Positions 54,164 through 63,014 are shown, counted from the stretch's first letter. The stretch is DNA of 64,000 nucleotides from Treponema socranskii subsp. socranskii VPI DR56BR1116 = ATCC 35536 (GCF_000468115.1 NZ_AVQI01000020.1:88320-152319); one strand, 5' to 3'. The notes: generated from the letters alone by a model not told the origin. Translations and numbers: made by a program.

Positions 54164-55061
54164 TTTCATCTCCGTCCCATAGGGGCAGTTCGATATCCGG
54201 TTTTTTATTTTCCAGCGCACGTGCATAGGCATTTGCCATATATTGCATACTTTGAAAAGCCGGTGAATTCCCTTCAGTTGTATGGAGTTTTATCCACAGT
54301 ACGTCGGAGAGCCGCTTTTTTATTTCCGGTGTAAGTATTTCATTTCCTTCTTTTTGTAATTTGGCGACGGTAAAATCGACGAGCGGGCGATATATTTCAA
54401 AGAGATCATCGACGAGGCAAAATTGATTTAAATTATTATCGTGGTGAATGCCGAGCGACGGAAAAAGACCTGCGGAACATACCGCACGCGCCATGGCCGC
54501 CCGCATTACGGCATATCCGTAATTGAGCAGGGAATTGATGCCTTCCTCATTTCTATCGCGAAGAAAGTCTTTGTCGAATAAAGCTTTCCAATACAGTTTT
54601 GCGGCATAAGCTTCACGGTTATCAGGATCGCCCGATTTTACAAGCGACGATATTTTATCGACAAGCTTTGCATTTTCTTCTTTTCCGTCCAAATGCAATA
54701 TTTGTGCCTGATTTTTTATTTTACGAATGACAATTTGCTGCCAGATTCGTTTTTTGAGCGGAGCCGAAGCTTCTATTTGATTTTTTATAATTTTTGCAAA
54801 CAGATAATGCGAAGCAATGGGCAAAACCATACTTTGCGGTGCATAGTTTTTACCGCAGAGTATGGTAATGCAGCCGTGCTCCGTCAACGCATTTAATATA
54901 TTTTTTGACAAGACAACGCTCTGTGCCGAAAGCAACAATACGCCGATATCGTCAAGCGGCACTTCGCCGAGCGTTTCATCTTCATGCTTGATGACTATAA
55001 AACCTCGGCTGAGAGCAAGATAACGGTTTTCTTCATAGATTTCCAAAACTCTGTGTATCAC
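54141..55061 (-). CDS. cas1: CRISPR-associated integrase Cas1
   Basis: 306 residues, typical of type II-C. N-terminal beta domain (VPLDDIGVLLLSAQSVVLS), then the helical catalytic domain. The metal ligands are probably E150 (NREAYAAKLYWKALF), H206 (SLGIHHDNN) and the aspartate pair D218-D219 (VDDLFEIYRPLVD). It integrates new spacers with Cas2. It lies 35 bases after cas9 on the same strand, with no cas4 or csn2 between or after. Confidence 0.95.
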   Translation of the reverse strand: MIHRVLEIYEENRYLALSRGFIVIKHEDETLGEVPLDDIGVLLLSAQSVVLSKNILNALTEHGCITILCGKNYAPQSMVLPIASHYLFAKIIKNQIEASAPLKKRIWQQIVIRKIKNQAQILHLDGKEENAKLVDKISSLVKSGDPDNREAYAAKLYWKALFDKDFLRDRNEEGINSLLNYGYAVMRAAMARAVCSAGLFPSLGIHHDNNLNQFCLVDDLFEIYRPLVDFTVAKLQKEGNEILTPEIKKRLSDVLWIKLHTTEGNSPAFQSMQYMANAYARALENKKPDIELPLWDGDENARFDFE

Positions 55062-55096
55062 GCCGTATGTATTATCGGCATATACACGGGAAATTA

Positions 55097-58000
55097 TTAT
55101 TTTCGGAAAACACGTCCGATCGGATTAACCGTTACGCTGCGCGCTTTGTGCTTTCCGAACAGCACATTTACCGAAATACGCTTTTCTTCTTTTTGCGGTT
55201 TCCAGCAGGGCTCAAGCATATTTTCATTTGTCGCGATAATCCAATCTTTACAGTCAGAAACCGCATATATCGGGCGGATGTCGATCTTGTTATTTTGCGA
55301 TGCCGGAAGCCCTGCTATTCTGCAAAGATGTGTTGCCCCGCTTTCAGTGAACTCGAGGTAGTCGTCTTTATAGAGCATACAGATATACTGTGCCGCATCA
55401 TGCGGTTTTTCCAATTTTTTAGGTTTATTGTTGACGTCAAATTCATCACGTCGGAGAAATGTCGCTTTGTATTCGGGTTCGGTATCTTTCTTTTTGGACG
55501 GTATTTGCCAAACGACGGCCGCTAAATAATCTTCCGGACACAGGTAACGGGGGACGGCGGAACTCGTAATCGTAATCGGTGTTTGTCCCCAGTTTATACA
55601 GCGCACCTTTTCGATGCGGTATTTTTTGCCGGGTTTACCTGCCGCGCTCGGTTTTCCGATCCATTCCGTTTCGCTGAATTTTTGCAGCTGTTCCGCAAAA
55701 GACAAATCGGCATGTTCTTTAATAAATGTTTTCAGTTTTTCTTTTATTTTTTCATCGACGATACTGTTTATGTTTTTCTCCGTAAGCGACACTATCGGCG
55801 TACGCGAAACATAGTATGTTTTAAAGACGTCCAATTTCGGAAACTCGGTTTTTAATGCGGCTTTTGCTTTTGTTATATCGCCAAGTTCGCGGCGTTTTGT
55901 TTCAAACCGAGTACGGATTGCATCGTCCTTTATCGAGGCAATATCATCCGTTTGTATGGAATCGATATCGACTTTTTCAATCTTTTTTATTTTGCCGAGA
56001 AGCGTTTCTTTTGAAAGCTTTCCCTGCCGACCGTGATCGGGTTTGAAACTGACCGTGATATGCTTTACTTTTTCGATCAATTCGCTGCGGAGTACGGGCA
56101 TTTGCGGCGCTTCGATTCTGTTTTTTAGCCGAATTTTGTTTAGCTGTGAAATCTCCTGCACCATTGCGCGGTCGATCAATGCGATGACGGAAGCGTCAAG
56201 GGCATGATGACGATGGTCGTAGCGGTTCTTTTTGTATTGTCCGATTTGATCGTTTTTTAATTCGAAATGCGCTATTTCAGGATCGTCGATTTTCCGTTTT
56301 AAAATCGAATCTATATTCCACTTGTCGCGCAACAGTTTTGTCATGCCTCCGTTGATCGACCACACATCTTTGCAGATGCATCGCAGATACCGCAGCGCGG
56401 AACGTGAGAGGTAGGCATTGTCGGTAAGCTGACGCTGTATAAAAGAGTTGTCTTTTTCAAATTTTTCCATCGCGTTTTCTGCGAACAGCGTTCTCTTTGC
56501 AGGATTTTTTAACGAATTTGCTCTTGCGCAAATCTCATGCCAATTATACCCGTTCGGACTCGAACCGAAGGCTTCAAACGGCGAGCGGTCGCCTTTATCC
56601 CTATTGCAGTCCGTATGCGCGACCGTTTTATTCGTTTCGCCGTCAAAGAGCGTGCGTCCGAACGGAAGGATATGTTCTATTTCAATATTTTCTGTAAAAA
56701 TTTCAGATCCGCTGATGGGCTTTCCGCAATACAAACACTTTCTGCTGAAAGAATTGCTGCCGCTGCCTAATTCTTCCCATAAGCGGTATTTTAATCGGTC
56801 GTTTCTGTTAGGGTATGGAATCTTTGTGATATCTGTAATATTTTTATTGTCCCGCTCATTGCGCTTTTGGTTCATAGTGATCGTTTTTTGAATTCGTGCT
56901 TTTGCTTCTCTGCTCGCTTTCAAATCGCGTGAAAGCTCTACGACTATTTGCTGCGGCTTACCGTACGCTTTTATCAGCGCGTTTACAACGGTGCGGGTTT
57001 GATTCAGCGCTACGTGTACGGTCGGATTGCTTATTTTTCCGTATTTCAATTCAGGTTCCGATTCATCCGCCTCCGGATGCGCTCCCATAGTGGAACCGGT
57101 TAAAATTGCACCGTAGTAGGGAAGCGTATCTTCTTCACGAACCGATTGATCGGCGTATGTATAACCGAGCATCTGAACGGCAACGGTCAGCGGTATTTTG
57201 TTTTGTTCCATTTTTTGAACGAGCATCTCCGTCACTTCTTTACACAGCATCGCCGTTCCCGACGGCAGGACGGTAACGGCAATATTTTTCTTCTGCTCGT
57301 CCGTTAAATTATACTGCGCAAGCATGGAGATGATTTCCGCATCTTCGTCTGCCGTAATCAGTTTTTCAACGATCGCGTCTTGCTTTGCCAAAGAAAGAGA
57401 ATCCCATAATTCGCCGAATCTTTTTTTGTTGCGCAATTTAACGGCGGCTGCATTTCCTTGTAAATATTCCCGTCCGCCTCTTTCCAAATTAAACGTACAG
57501 GATTCATCGATCCCCAGCTCTTTTTTCATTGCCTTAAATGAAAGCTTTTCTCTTTTGTCGAGCAGCGAAATCAAGCTGTCCGTTTGAGCTTCTTCGAGCG
57601 GAATCGTTTTCCCGTATTCGTCGATGTAATCCATGTTGTATACTTCTTGTAGAATGCGGATCTTTTGCGAGCAGGGCATCGCTTTAAAGGTGCGCTCTTT
57701 GTCGGGCATATACCGGCACTTGCCGCGTTCCTGCGCACGGAGCGGCCGCTGGTAAAACAATTTTTCATGAAGCGCATCCCAATTTACGCCGCTGTAATAG
57801 GGTTCCTGCGCTTTGCGGATTGCATCGAATTCTTCGACATACATTCGGCGAGTCGGATAATAATTCGAACGGCCGGGCACAAAGCGCATGCCGATATTGC
57901 GTGCATCGTTTTCTGTTTGCTGCGTTTCCGTATTTTTATGTTTCCACAAAAATTCACCAAGTGTTCTGCAGCCCGAATCTTTTATCGCTTTTGCAAGGTG

Positions 58001-58483
58001 TTCGCATTTTTCATTTTGTGATTTTGCATCGTTTTGACTGTCTTTTTCTTTTTCCTGTACCGCTTCTTTTCTATTGCTTTTAAATCCGCGGCGGACGGAT
58101 AAATTAAATAAAGCGCGGCCGAGTTCATACGGTTCGAGTTTTGTATCCAGCGCTTTTACGCGGAGTTCATACGGATTTAAGGATTTAAGCGCTGCCGCTT
58201 CAGAGGCATCGTTCGGCATCAAGCCTTGTTCCTGCAGCAGGCGAAACATCTGCCTTCTGCGCAGCTTTCTTCGATGCAAAATCCGCCGCAATCCGCGTGC
58301 AGTTCTGCGTTCCACGGCAAGCGGTTCCTTTGTCTTCGGGTCACGCCCGTCGGAAAATATTCGAACGCCCATATCGATAAGCGTTTCAGGTTTATTGTTG
58401 ACGTCCAATGAATATATACACCAGCCGATTGAATTGGTACCCAGATCGAGTCCCAAGCGGTACTTTTGATTTTTATCATTCAT
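55097..58483 (-). CDS. cas9: Type II-C Cas9 RNA-guided endonuclease
   Basis: 1128 residues. RuvC-I LGLDLGTNSIGW (D13), arginine-rich bridge helix (about 59-88), helical recognition lobe, RuvC-II QQIVVELSRD (E516), HNH (about 580-640) with EIEHILPFGR (H604) and DCNRDKG (N627) and a CLYC pair that could bind zinc, then RuvC-III YDHRHHALDAS (H759/H760, D763). A C-terminal PAM-interacting region follows. All catalytic residues are intact. Length and the cas9-cas1-cas2 order without csn2 or cas4 place it in subtype II-C. ATG 58483 lies 7 bases after TATAAT with no ribosome site. PAM preference cannot be read from sequence. Confidence 0.98.
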   Translation of the reverse strand: MNDKNQKYRLGLDLGTNSIGWCIYSLDVNNKPETLIDMGVRIFSDGRDPKTKEPLAVERRTARGLRRILHRRKLRRRQMFRLLQEQGLMPNDASEAAALKSLNPYELRVKALDTKLEPYELGRALFNLSVRRGFKSNRKEAVQEKEKDSQNDAKSQNEKCEHLAKAIKDSGCRTLGEFLWKHKNTETQQTENDARNIGMRFVPGRSNYYPTRRMYVEEFDAIRKAQEPYYSGVNWDALHEKLFYQRPLRAQERGKCRYMPDKERTFKAMPCSQKIRILQEVYNMDYIDEYGKTIPLEEAQTDSLISLLDKREKLSFKAMKKELGIDESCTFNLERGGREYLQGNAAAVKLRNKKRFGELWDSLSLAKQDAIVEKLITADEDAEIISMLAQYNLTDEQKKNIAVTVLPSGTAMLCKEVTEMLVQKMEQNKIPLTVAVQMLGYTYADQSVREEDTLPYYGAILTGSTMGAHPEADESEPELKYGKISNPTVHVALNQTRTVVNALIKAYGKPQQIVVELSRDLKASREAKARIQKTITMNQKRNERDNKNITDITKIPYPNRNDRLKYRLWEELGSGSNSFSRKCLYCGKPISGSEIFTENIEIEHILPFGRTLFDGETNKTVAHTDCNRDKGDRSPFEAFGSSPNGYNWHEICARANSLKNPAKRTLFAENAMEKFEKDNSFIQRQLTDNAYLSRSALRYLRCICKDVWSINGGMTKLLRDKWNIDSILKRKIDDPEIAHFELKNDQIGQYKKNRYDHRHHALDASVIALIDRAMVQEISQLNKIRLKNRIEAPQMPVLRSELIEKVKHITVSFKPDHGRQGKLSKETLLGKIKKIEKVDIDSIQTDDIASIKDDAIRTRFETKRRELGDITKAKAALKTEFPKLDVFKTYYVSRTPIVSLTEKNINSIVDEKIKEKLKTFIKEHADLSFAEQLQKFSETEWIGKPSAAGKPGKKYRIEKVRCINWGQTPITITSSAVPRYLCPEDYLAAVVWQIPSKKKDTEPEYKATFLRRDEFDVNNKPKKLEKPHDAAQYICMLYKDDYLEFTESGATHLCRIAGLPASQNNKIDIRPIYAVSDCKDWIIATNENMLEPCWKPQKEEKRISVNVLFGKHKARSVTVNPIGRVFRK

Positions 58484-58490
58484 AATGATA

Positions 58491-58520
58491 ATTATAGCAC
58501 AAAAATATAAACTGTGTAAA
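58491..58520 (-). promoter_or_regulatory. Promoter of cas9, predicted leaderless
   Basis: On the minus strand: TTTACA (58520-58515), 18-base spacer, TATAAT (58496-58491), then 7 bases to the cas9 ATG. It is divergent from, and nearly adjacent to, the tracrRNA promoter. Confidence 0.6.
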
Positions 58521-58543
58521 AAAAATATGGCCGAAAAAAATAT

Positions 58544-58572
58544 TTGACAATAAAATAATTTTGTTATACACT
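58544..58572 (+). promoter_or_regulatory. Promoter of the tracrRNA
   Basis: TTGACA (58544-58549), 17-base spacer, TACACT (58567-58572). The start point is expected near 58579, at the beginning of the anti-repeat. Confidence 0.7.
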
Positions 58573-58576
58573 ACGG

Positions 58577-58703
58577 TTACTGATTAATTTTTTTGATCAA
58601 CCTGCTAACAAGGAGTCTTTGACTCCGCAAAATGTTTTTACATTTTACTAAAATGTAAAAATCATCACGTGAAAAAAGGAAGCTTCGGCTTCCTTTTTGT
58701 TTT
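58577..58703 (+). ncRNA. tracrRNA of the type II-C system
   Basis: 58577-58609 is nearly the reverse complement of the CRISPR repeat: TGATTAATTTTTTTGATCAA followed by CCTGCTAAC, with a few mismatches and a bulge. Downstream hairpins are GGAGTC-ttt-GACTCC (58612-58626) and a TTTTTACATTT / AAATGTAAAAA stem (about 58635-58661). The final GGAAGC-TTCG-GCTTCC hairpin with a T-run (58678-58703) is a Rho-independent terminator. This gives an RNA of about 120 bases, transcribed divergently from cas9. The complementarity to the repeat makes the assignment secure. Confidence 0.93.
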
Positions 58704-58781
58704 TTAGAAACATGCACGTCGCCATGCGTACATTGCCGTGCATACAATACCGCCGTGTGCGAAAACCTCCTTTCCCTCTCC

Positions 58782-58827
58782 TTGACAGCATCTTGCGGAA
58801 TTCGGTAAAATGAGAATCGTTCTCATT
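58782..58827 (+). promoter_or_regulatory. Promoter with Fur/Zur-type operator before the metalloregulator gene
   Basis: TTGACA (58782-58787), 18-base spacer, TAAAAT (58806-58811). The perfect palindrome AATGAGAATCGTTCTCATT (58809-58827), with the 7-1-7 core of Fur-family boxes, covers the -10 box and start site, so repression by the encoded regulator is expected. Confidence 0.8.
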
Positions 58828-58842
58828 TTGAGAATTGCGCGT

Positions 58843-59307
58843 ATGAATACGAAAAGTCAGTACAAAACAAAACAACACGAAGAATTGCTCGCATTTTTGG
58901 AATCGATGAAAGGTACGCACATTACGGTGCATGCGGTCTGTTCGTATTTTAAATCGCACGGCAAAGCGATCGGTACGGCGACGGTATACCGCCGGCTCGA
59001 ACACATGGTCGAAGAGGGCATCGTCAACAAATACATCATCGACGCCAACAGCCCCGCCTGTTTCGAATACACCGGCGGCAAAAAACGGCACGACGCGGAA
59101 CCGTATTTTCACTGCAAATGCAAAGACTGCGGCAAGCTGATCCACGTGTGCTGTTCGAAATTTTCGGCGATGCAAAGCCATCTGCTGGCATCTCACGGAT
59201 TTAAAATCGATTCGTACCGGACGGTGCTCTACGGAACCTGCGGCGAATGTTCGGGGCGAAAGCACGCACGGTGTTCGGCGGGAAAACGAAACGTATGCAG
59301 AGATTGA
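58843..59307 (+). CDS. Fur-family metalloregulator, probably Zur
   Basis: 154 residues. Winged helix with GKAIGTATVYRRLEHMVEEG as recognition helix, then the dimer domain with metal ligands HDAEPYFHCKCKDCGKLIHV and the second structural zinc pair CGEC. The gene is the first of a run ending in znuA, znuC and znuB, so zinc is the likely signal, although Fur and PerR have the same fold. A perfect operator over its own promoter implies autoregulation and control of the whole unit. ATG 58843 is chosen; 58810 lies within the operator. Confidence 0.88.
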   Translation: MNTKSQYKTKQHEELLAFLESMKGTHITVHAVCSYFKSHGKAIGTATVYRRLEHMVEEGIVNKYIIDANSPACFEYTGGKKRHDAEPYFHCKCKDCGKLIHVCCSKFSAMQSHLLASHGFKIDSYRTVLYGTCGECSGRKHARCSAGKRNVCRD

Positions 59308-59618
59308 GTTACGTTTATGCGCGAAAAGCGGCGCAAACGAAGCGAGCGCTATGTGCTTATGCCGTATTATTTTTGATAACGATCGTTTCCGTCGGGTACA
59401 TAGTTCACGAAAGCGTTCACGTTTGCAGTGGAGAGGATTGCCCCGTATGCGCGTGTATCCGTTCGGTAAAAAACAATTTATTGCAGCTGAAAATCTATTT
59501 GGCCGAAACTGCGTATGTCGCTGCTCCCTCGTATGAGCGGGTGGAAGCGGTAATATATTTTTGTGTCTCGGCATTTTGTTTGACGCTCGTCTCGCAAAAG
59601 ATTAAATTAAATAATTGA
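59295..59618 (+). CDS. Small membrane protein with His/Cys metal-site motif in the zinc operon
   Basis: 107 residues from ATG 59295, overlapping the regulator gene by 13 bases. There are two predicted helices (about 18-37 and 83-99). Just after the first lies HESVHVCSGEDCPVCAC, with H38, H42, C44, C49, C52 and C54, a dense set of metal ligands. I recognise no named family. Position between a Zur-like regulator and znuA suggests a role in zinc sensing, storage or handover at the membrane. Confidence 0.75.
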   Translation: MQRLSYVYARKAAQTKRALCAYAVLFLITIVSVGYIVHESVHVCSGEDCPVCACIRSVKNNLLQLKIYLAETAYVAAPSYERVEAVIYFCVSAFCLTLVSQKIKLNN

Positions 59619-59709
59619 CAAGGACTTTTAATCGATATGCCGCCCTTGCTTGTCGACTGTGCGGTTTTGTAAAAAACAAAAATAAATTGAAAGAGGTTAT
59701 AAAATTATT

Positions 59710-60753
59710 ATGAAAAAAAATATTATTAAGATTGCGTCTGCATTGATTTTTGCAGCGCTCGTTGCAGGGGGCGCTGTTGCCGCACCTGCTAAAAAAAATG
59801 CGTCGGACGGTACGGTAAAAATCGTTACCGATATTTTCCCCGTGTACGATTGGGTTCGCGAAATAACGAAAAACAGCGCGGCGAAAATCGATCTCACACT
59901 GCTGCTCGACAACGGTGTCGATCTGCACAGCTATCAGCCGGCGGTTGCCGATGTCGCGAAGATTGCCGAATGTAATTTTTTTGTTTATGTCGGCGGCGAA
60001 TCCGAAGGGTGGATGGATGATGCGTGCAAAGAGATCAAAAATAAAAACAGCGTCGTGCTGAAACTCCTCGATTCGCTCGGAGATGCGGCGAAGGAAGAAG
60101 AAGTCGTCGAAGGCATGGAAGCCGATCACGATCACGAAAGCGCGGATGAGCATCATCACGAACACGAAAGCGCCGGCGAACACCATCATGAACACGGTGA
60201 AGATGAAGAGGGGCCGGAATACGACGAGCACATTTGGCTGTCCGTGAAAAATGCAAAAATCTTGTGCAATACGATTGCCGAAAAAATTGCGGAAATCGAT
60301 CCGAAAAACGCGCAAACCTATCGTGCAAACGCCGCCGCTTACACTGCAAAACTTTCGGCGCTCGATGCGCAGTATCAAAAGATCGTCGATGCGGCGTCGA
60401 AAAAAACGGTTCTCTTCGGTGACCGCTTTCCGTTCCGCTATCTCGTAGACGATTACGGTCTTTCGTATTATGCGGCCTTTGTCGGCTGTTCTGCGGAAAC
60501 GGAAGCGAGTTTTAAAACGATTTTATTTCTCGCAAAAAAAGTCGATGAGTTGGGCATTCCCGCCGTACTGACGATCGAAAAGTCGGACGGAAAAATTGCC
60601 AAGACGATTATTAAAAATACGAAAGCGAAAAATCAAAAGATTTTGACACTCGATTCGATGCAATCGACGACGTCGAATGATGTCAAAAAAGGTATCACCT
60701 ATCTGTCGATTATGACGAAAAACGCCGACGTGTTGAAATCGGCGCTGCAGTAA
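59710..60753 (+). CDS. znuA: Zinc ABC importer, metal-binding protein
   Basis: 347 residues with a signal peptide (MKKNIIKIASALIFAALVAGGAVA). Cluster A-I family: VTDIFPVYDWVREI, DLHSYQPAVADVAKI with the first histidine ligand, then a long loop rich in His and acid residues (HDHESADEHHHEHESAGEHH), and DEHIWLS with the second. This loop is typical of zinc, not manganese, transporters. It hands zinc to ZnuB. The GAGG ribosome site lies about 15 bases from ATG, unusually far. Confidence 0.93.
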   Translation: MKKNIIKIASALIFAALVAGGAVAAPAKKNASDGTVKIVTDIFPVYDWVREITKNSAAKIDLTLLLDNGVDLHSYQPAVADVAKIAECNFFVYVGGESEGWMDDACKEIKNKNSVVLKLLDSLGDAAKEEEVVEGMEADHDHESADEHHHEHESAGEHHHEHGEDEEGPEYDEHIWLSVKNAKILCNTIAEKIAEIDPKNAQTYRANAAAYTAKLSALDAQYQKIVDAASKKTVLFGDRFPFRYLVDDYGLSYYAAFVGCSAETEASFKTILFLAKKVDELGIPAVLTIEKSDGKIAKTIIKNTKAKNQKILTLDSMQSTTSNDVKKGITYLSIMTKNADVLKSALQ

Positions 60754-60764
60754 AGCGCTTCAGG

Positions 60765-60789
60765 CGGAATGCCCTGCGGGTGCGTTCCG
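60765..60789 (+). terminator. Intercistronic hairpin between znuA and znuC
   Basis: 8-base stem CGGAATGC / GCGTTCCG (one G-U pair) with a 9-base loop and no T-run. It could stabilise the znuA end of the message. Confidence 0.45.
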
Positions 60790-60835
60790 TCTGCGGGACG
60801 TTTTGCATTTGCAAACGCGCGTTTTTGGAGGCTGT

Positions 60836-61546
60836 ATGGCATTGCTCGCTTGTCAAAACGTATCGTTGAAATACGACGCAAACGTGATCGTGCGCGATAT
60901 CACTTTTTCCGTAAACTCAGGCGATTACCTCTGCGTTGTCGGGGAAAACGGTTCGGGCAAAACGACATTGATAAAAACGCTGCTCGGACTTCACGCCCCT
61001 TCAAGCGGTACGATTGTGACGGGCGACGGTTTGAAACGGAATGAAATAGGCTATCTGCCGCAGCAGACGCTCGTACAGCGGGACTTCCCCGCGTCTGTGT
61101 ACGAGATCGTTCTTTCCGGCTGTCAGGGAAGGTGCGGTATGCGCCCGTTTTACAACAAAGCGGAAAAGCGTCTTGCCGCCGAAAGTATGGAACGGATGGG
61201 CATCGCGCGTTTTGCAGGCCGCTCGTACCGCGATCTTTCCGGCGGGCAGCAGCAGCGCGTGTTGCTTGCGCGGGCATTTTGTTCCACGCAAAAACTTTTG
61301 CTTTTGGACGAACCGGTATCGGGACTCGATCCGAATGCGACGGAAGATATGTATCGATTGATACAGGAATTGCACGACGACGGCGTTACGATCATTATGA
61401 TTTCGCACGATATCCCTTCTGCCTTGCGTTATGCGACGCATATCCTGCACATAGGGGGGGAGCGAGCGACGTTTCAAACGAAGGAAGCGTTCGTGCAAAA
61501 CGGAGCGGGCGGTTTGCCGCCGGAATCGAGGAGCAAAATGCGATGA
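60836..61546 (+). CDS. znuC: Zinc ABC importer, ATPase
   Basis: 236 residues. Walker A GENGSGKTT, Q-loop GYLPQQTLVQRDFPASVYEI typical of metal importers, signature LSGGQQQRVLLARAF, Walker B LLLLDEPVSGLD, switch histidine MISHD. GGAG precedes ATG 60836 by 6 bases. A G7 run at 61454 lies in frame near the 3' end. Stop overlaps znuB by ATGA. Confidence 0.93.
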   Translation: MALLACQNVSLKYDANVIVRDITFSVNSGDYLCVVGENGSGKTTLIKTLLGLHAPSSGTIVTGDGLKRNEIGYLPQQTLVQRDFPASVYEIVLSGCQGRCGMRPFYNKAEKRLAAESMERMGIARFAGRSYRDLSGGQQQRVLLARAFCSTQKLLLLDEPVSGLDPNATEDMYRLIQELHDDGVTIIMISHDIPSALRYATHILHIGGERATFQTKEAFVQNGAGGLPPESRSKMR

Positions 61547-62394
61547 ACGGCATGATAGAAGAAATTTCATTTTATGTAGGCTATCCTTTTGTGCGCTATG
61601 CGTTTATCGTCGGTATTTTGATCGCGCTGTGTTCGTCGCTGCTCGGCGTAACCCTCGTGCTCAAGCGCTTTTCGTTTATCGGCGACGGGCTTTCCCACGT
61701 CGCATTCGGTGCTATGGCCGTTGCAACCGTTTTGCGTTTTTCAAATAATATGCTCCTTATGCTGCCGGTAACCGTTCTCTGCGCGATCCTTTTGCTGCGC
61801 ACCGGACAAAATACGAAAATCAAAGGAGATGCCGCGATTGCGATGATTTCCGTCGGCGCGCTTGCGATCGGCTATCTCTTGATGAATATATTTTCGACGT
61901 CGGCAAATTTGACCGGCGACGTATGCAGCACGCTCTTCGGTTCGACATCGATTTTAACGCTGACAAAATCGGAAGTAATCGTATGCGTCGTGTTGTCGAT
62001 CATTGTCGTTGCGCTGTTCATGCTGTTTTATCAAAAGATTTTTGCCGTTACCTTCGACGAAAGTTTTGCGCGCGCAGTCGGCACTCGGGCGGGCGTATAC
62101 AATTTGCTCATCGCAGTCGTTACCGCGATCGTTATCGTGCTCGCGATGAATCTCGTCGGTTCTTTGCTCATCTCCGCGCTCATCATCTTTCCCGCTCTGT
62201 CGGCTATGCGGGTTTTTAAAAGCTTTAAAGCCGTTACGATCTGTTCGGTGCTGCTGTCGGTCGGCTGTGCATTCTTCGGACTTGCTATTTCGATCGTCGC
62301 CGGAACTCCCGTCGGCTCGACAATCGTCGCCGGTCACATTATAGTATTCATTGTTTTTTCCTGTATCGAAAATCTGAAGCGGAGATGTGCTTGA
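61543..62394 (+). CDS. znuB: Zinc ABC importer, permease
   Basis: 283-residue ABC-3 family membrane protein with about eight or nine helices. LLGVTLVLKRFSFIGDGLSH is the family signature and also the coupling region; DESFARAVGTRAGVYNLLIA and LVGSLLISALIIFPALSAMR are further hallmarks. ATG 61543 overlaps znuC by four bases; the long in-frame upstream extension lies inside znuC in another frame and is not used. It forms the channel for zinc from ZnuA. Confidence 0.94.
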   Translation: MNGMIEEISFYVGYPFVRYAFIVGILIALCSSLLGVTLVLKRFSFIGDGLSHVAFGAMAVATVLRFSNNMLLMLPVTVLCAILLLRTGQNTKIKGDAAIAMISVGALAIGYLLMNIFSTSANLTGDVCSTLFGSTSILTLTKSEVIVCVVLSIIVVALFMLFYQKIFAVTFDESFARAVGTRAGVYNLLIAVVTAIVIVLAMNLVGSLLISALIIFPALSAMRVFKSFKAVTICSVLLSVGCAFFGLAISIVAGTPVGSTIVAGHIIVFIVFSCIENLKRRCA

Positions 62395-62903
62395 TGAAAA
62401 AATTAATAAACAAACTCGCCGCAGCGCGTCGGTATATTGAACCCTCCATACGAATAAAATTATGCGTTTTGCTTGCCGTCGGAATGCTCTCAGGCTGTGC
62501 AAAAGCTTTGCCGGCTCAGATTAAAAATGCGCTCTTTTCTCAAAAACGAAACACGGGAGTCGTCGATTTGACGCGGATGAGCGCGACGATGGTGTATGCC
62601 GAAGTGTTCAATATGATGGTCGAGCCGGAAAATTACGTCGGCAAAACCGTAAAAATGAACGGTATGTTTTACGTCTATCCCGATGAAAAAAAAGGTACGT
62701 ATACCTTTGCGTGTATCATTATGGATGCGACCGCGTGCTGCGCACAGGGAATCGAATTCCGATTGCGCGGAGAACATGCATACCCCGCCGATTACCCCGA
62801 ACCGAATACGAACATCACCGTGCAGGGGACCTTTTACACGTATGAAGAAGACGGATTTACGCACACGCTTTTGATCGACGCCGATATGACCGTGCGGAAA
62901 TAG
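62394..62903 (+). CDS. Lipoprotein of the zinc operon
   Basis: 169 residues. The lipoprotein signal ends LLAVGMLSGC, with the lipobox LSGC at about residue 35. The mature part is short, with GKTVKMNGMFYVYPDEKKGT, CIIMDATACCAQGIEFRLRG and ITVQGTFYTYEEDG, suggesting a small beta-barrel (OB-like) domain with a CC pair. ATG 62394 overlaps the znuB stop by one base (TGATG), so it is coupled to the importer. Its function is unknown; metal handling at the membrane is possible. Confidence 0.8.
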   Translation: MKKLINKLAAARRYIEPSIRIKLCVLLAVGMLSGCAKALPAQIKNALFSQKRNTGVVDLTRMSATMVYAEVFNMMVEPENYVGKTVKMNGMFYVYPDEKKGTYTFACIIMDATACCAQGIEFRLRGEHAYPADYPEPNTNITVQGTFYTYEEDGFTHTLLIDADMTVRK

Positions 62904-62953
62904 ACCGAGTACCGCAAACGAAGCCGCTGCAAAATACAGCTATTTTTATCGCA

Positions 62954-63000
62954 CATATTTTCCGTCAGCGCGGCCGTAGTTGCAATCGGCGGAAAATATG
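62954..63000. promoter_or_regulatory. Inverted repeat over the promoter of the NYN gene
   Basis: CATATTTTCCG (62954-62964) and CGGAAAATATG (62990-63000) form a perfect 11-base inverted repeat. The right arm abuts the -10 box. It could be an operator or, if transcribed from upstream, a stem. Confidence 0.45.
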
Positions 63001-63007
63001 CTATACT
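62980..63007 (+). promoter_or_regulatory. Promoter of the NYN gene, predicted leaderless
   Basis: TTGCAA (62980-62985), 16-base spacer, extended -10 TGC-TATACT (63002-63007), 7 bases to ATG 63015. There is no ribosome site. Confidence 0.5.
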
Positions 63008-63014
63008 CGTTGTC

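Noticed and set aside
53828..54232. Longer cas2 starting at 54232
   Set aside because: The extra residues lie inside cas1 in another frame, without Cas2 homology; a well-placed GGAG serves ATG 54163.
61132..61542. N-terminal extension of znuB to 61132
   Set aside because: The extension is an alternative frame of znuC with no ZnuB homology; the true start overlaps the znuC stop by ATGA.
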